Of a DNA stretch of 15,140 nucleotides, positions 13,674 to 15,140 are shown one piece after another. The first letter of the stretch is position 1. Each line of letters begins with the position of its first letter. The position numbers were made by a program, and so were the translations under genes. The DNA is taken from positions 186 to 15,325 of the forward strand of contig DJSA01000096.1 in assembly GCA_002438905.1 (NCBI GenBank), written 5' to 3'. A model generated the notes under the pieces. That model was not told the DNA's origin, ran no database searches, and was given only the letters and a program-made list of their open reading frames with translations. The DNA comes from Bacteroidales bacterium UBA6346 (GTDB lineage Bacteria; Bacteroidota; Bacteroidia; Bacteroidales; UBA932).

Positions 13674-13994
13674 ATGACTAAAAATACGATGGGTACCAAA
13701 TTGCCACGAAAATTAGAGCAGAAAATGCAAGTGGTAGGAGAGCAAATCAAACTGGCTCGCCTACGAAGAAATCTGAGCGTAGCCCAAGTGGCAGAACGGG
13801 CCACATGTTCTCCTTTGACCATATCTCGAATAGAGAAGGGGACCCCGACAGTGGCAATCGGAATTTATCTGCGTGTGCTGTATGCCTTGCAGCTTGACGA
13901 TGACATTCTGTGGCTGGCAAAAGAAGACAAGTTGGGGCGAGCATTACAAGATTTGAATTTGAAGACAAGGGAACGCGCATCAAAAAAGGAATAG
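13674..13994 (+). CDS. hipB: HipB-like antitoxin, XRE-family repressor
   Basis: This 106-residue protein has a clear helix-turn-helix (about 34-56, LSVAQVAERATCSPLTISRIEKG) of the XRE/HTH_3 family and a charged C-terminal tail. It ends right at the start of a HipA-like kinase gene, with the next ATG directly after its TAG, so it is the partner antitoxin and probable autorepressor of the pair. A TTG at 13668 is in frame, but the ATG at 13674 is the better start; ATG at 13689 is possible. Base composition is lower in G+C than the preceding kinase gene. No convincing promoter or operator can be named in the 48-nt gap upstream. Confidence 0.88.
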   Translation: MTKNTMGTKLPRKLEQKMQVVGEQIKLARLRRNLSVAQVAERATCSPLTISRIEKGTPTVAIGIYLRVLYALQLDDDILWLAKEDKLGRALQDLNLKTRERASKKE

Positions 13995-15140
13995 ATGATG
14001 GAAAAACTATATGTATATGCTGATTTTAACTGGCTGAAGGATATCGAATTCATTGGAGAGTTGGGGTATGAATCACTCCGTGGCTCGGACAGCTATTGCT
14101 TTACATTTAGCGATGAATGGCTGAAAATGCACGGCGATCTGTTCTTGAGTGAGGACTTGAACAACTACCCGGGCCAACAATATACGCAGCTGGGGAATGA
14201 CATATTCGGATGTTTCTCCGACGCATTACCGGACCGTTGGGGACGAACCCTGCTGTTACGACGCGAGCAACTTCGGGCAATGGAAGAAAAGCGGCCGGTG
14301 CGACGGCTATCCTCATTTGATATCCTGACCGGCATTGATGATTTTTCCCGAATGGGCGCCTTTCGCTTCAAGGAAAGCCCTAACGGGGAGTTTATAAATA
14401 CGAGCAAGTCGTTGAAAATTCCTCCGTTAGCGGAAATCAGAGAATTGATTGCAGCCAGCGCAGAGATTGAGAGAAGTGAAGAGGATAATGTGCTTCCCGC
14501 CCGAAAGTGGATTGCACAAATTGTGCAGCCGGGGTCTTCATTGGGCGGAGCAAGGCCGAAAGCCAATGTAATTGACCAGGATAAAACTCTGTACATTGCC
14601 AAGTTCCCATCACGCAAAGACGATTACGATGCCGGGCTTTGGGAACATTTCAGCCATCTACTTGCTGCAAAGGTCGGGATAAATGCAGCGAAAACTAAAG
14701 CTATTTCCACAGGCGAAAAATATCACACTTTACTTTCTGAGCGTTTTGACAGAACAAAATGTGGAAAACGGATTCATTTTGCTTCCGCAATGACTTTATT
14801 GGGACTTACCGATGGAGACAACGCGACTACGGGGCATGGCTATCTTGATATAGTTGACTTCATCATTCAGAATTGTACGGATGTAGAACGCAATCTGCAG
14901 GAACTCTATCGCCGTGTGGCTTTAAACATCTGCATCGGTAACAGCGATGACCACTTCCGCAATCATGGTTTTCTTTTGACTGCAAAAGGTTGGACGCTAT
15001 CACCGGCATACGACATAAACCCGACTCTGAATGAATGTCAGAGCCTGCTTATCTCGTCAACTTCCAATAAATCGGAGCTAAATGTCTTGCTTGAAGCCTG
15101 TGAAGACTATATGATCAATCTCAAGACAGCCGAGAGAATT
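13995..15140 (+). CDS. hipA: HipA-like Ser/Thr kinase toxin, incomplete at the window edge
   Basis: 382 codons are present without a stop, and the 3' end lies beyond the window. The N-terminal couple_hipA-like domain (about 1-110, with GNDIFGCFSDALPDRWGR) is fused in the same chain, unlike three-gene HipBST systems. The kinase part shows SSLGGARPKA (181-190, equivalent to the regulatory Ser/Gly-rich loop), K203 in LYIAKFPS, the catalytic NSDDHFRNH (316-324) and the metal-binding Asp in SPAYDINP (D340). HipA kinases phosphorylate cytoplasmic targets, in Escherichia coli glutamyl-tRNA synthetase, halting translation; the target here is unknown. AGGA lies 4 nt before the first ATG and 7 nt before a second ATG (13998), so either may be used. 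It is coupled to hipB. Confidence 0.92.
   Translation, partial: MMEKLYVYADFNWLKDIEFIGELGYESLRGSDSYCFTFSDEWLKMHGDLFLSEDLNNYPGQQYTQLGNDIFGCFSDALPDRWGRTLLLRREQLRAMEEKRPVRRLSSFDILTGIDDFSRMGAFRFKESPNGEFINTSKSLKIPPLAEIRELIAASAEIERSEEDNVLPARKWIAQIVQPGSSLGGARPKANVIDQDKTLYIAKFPSRKDDYDAGLWEHFSHLLAAKVGINAAKTKAISTGEKYHTLLSERFDRTKCGKRIHFASAMTLLGLTDGDNATTGHGYLDIVDFIIQNCTDVERNLQELYRRVALNICIGNSDDHFRNHGFLLTAKGWTLSPAYDINPTLNECQSLLISSTSNKSELNVLLEACEDYMINLKTAERI

Overview
The window reads as a chromosomal segment of a Bacteroidota bacterium, most likely order Bacteroidales. It is fairly G+C-rich, so an Alistipes/Rikenellaceae-like or similar genome is possible, but the genus cannot be fixed from this sequence. 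The evidence is several Bacteroidota-type -7 promoter boxes (TAnnTTTG), few strong Shine-Dalgarno sites, an outer-membrane beta-barrel protein with an N-terminal carboxypeptidase-regulatory-like domain, and other families typical of this phylum.

Layout. Positions 1-117 hold the 3' end of an exodeoxyribonuclease III gene. A gene-free stretch (118-374) follows, with two tandem palindromes and a possible coding remnant. A leftward group (375-5122) encodes a flippase-like membrane protein of the LPG_synthase_TM family, a secreted SGNH/GDSL hydrolase and a large outer-membrane receptor-like barrel. A striking 18-bp inverted repeat at 5226-5268 carries two mirrored -7 boxes and separates this group from a rightward group: a PfkB-family (adenosine-kinase-like) sugar/nucleoside kinase, a small conserved hypothetical protein, and a DUF368 (PopT-type undecaprenyl-phosphate translocase) membrane protein. 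tRNA-Arg(TCT) follows, with an excellent promoter and terminator.

The second half (8171-13625) is the least ordinary part. A leftward, tightly packed operon runs from a divergent promoter region at about 12.5 kb. It encodes an internally deleted AlbA_2/winged-helix protein, a WG-repeat-like lipoprotein, a 692-residue exported protein with an LPP20-like N-terminus, and an exported protein with a probable C-terminal barrel. Facing away from the same promoter region is a membrane-anchored eukaryote-like Ser/Thr kinase. Overlapping stop/start codons tie three of the leftward genes together. A kinase paired with an envelope operon of unknown function is the best candidate here for an undescribed system. 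That reading is inference from gene order, and no substrate is visible.

The window closes with a hipB-hipA toxin-antitoxin pair (13674 to the right edge, hipA incomplete). It is visibly more A+T-rich than the genes before it, suggesting separate acquisition.

All calls rest on reading the translation and motifs by eye; no database search was made.
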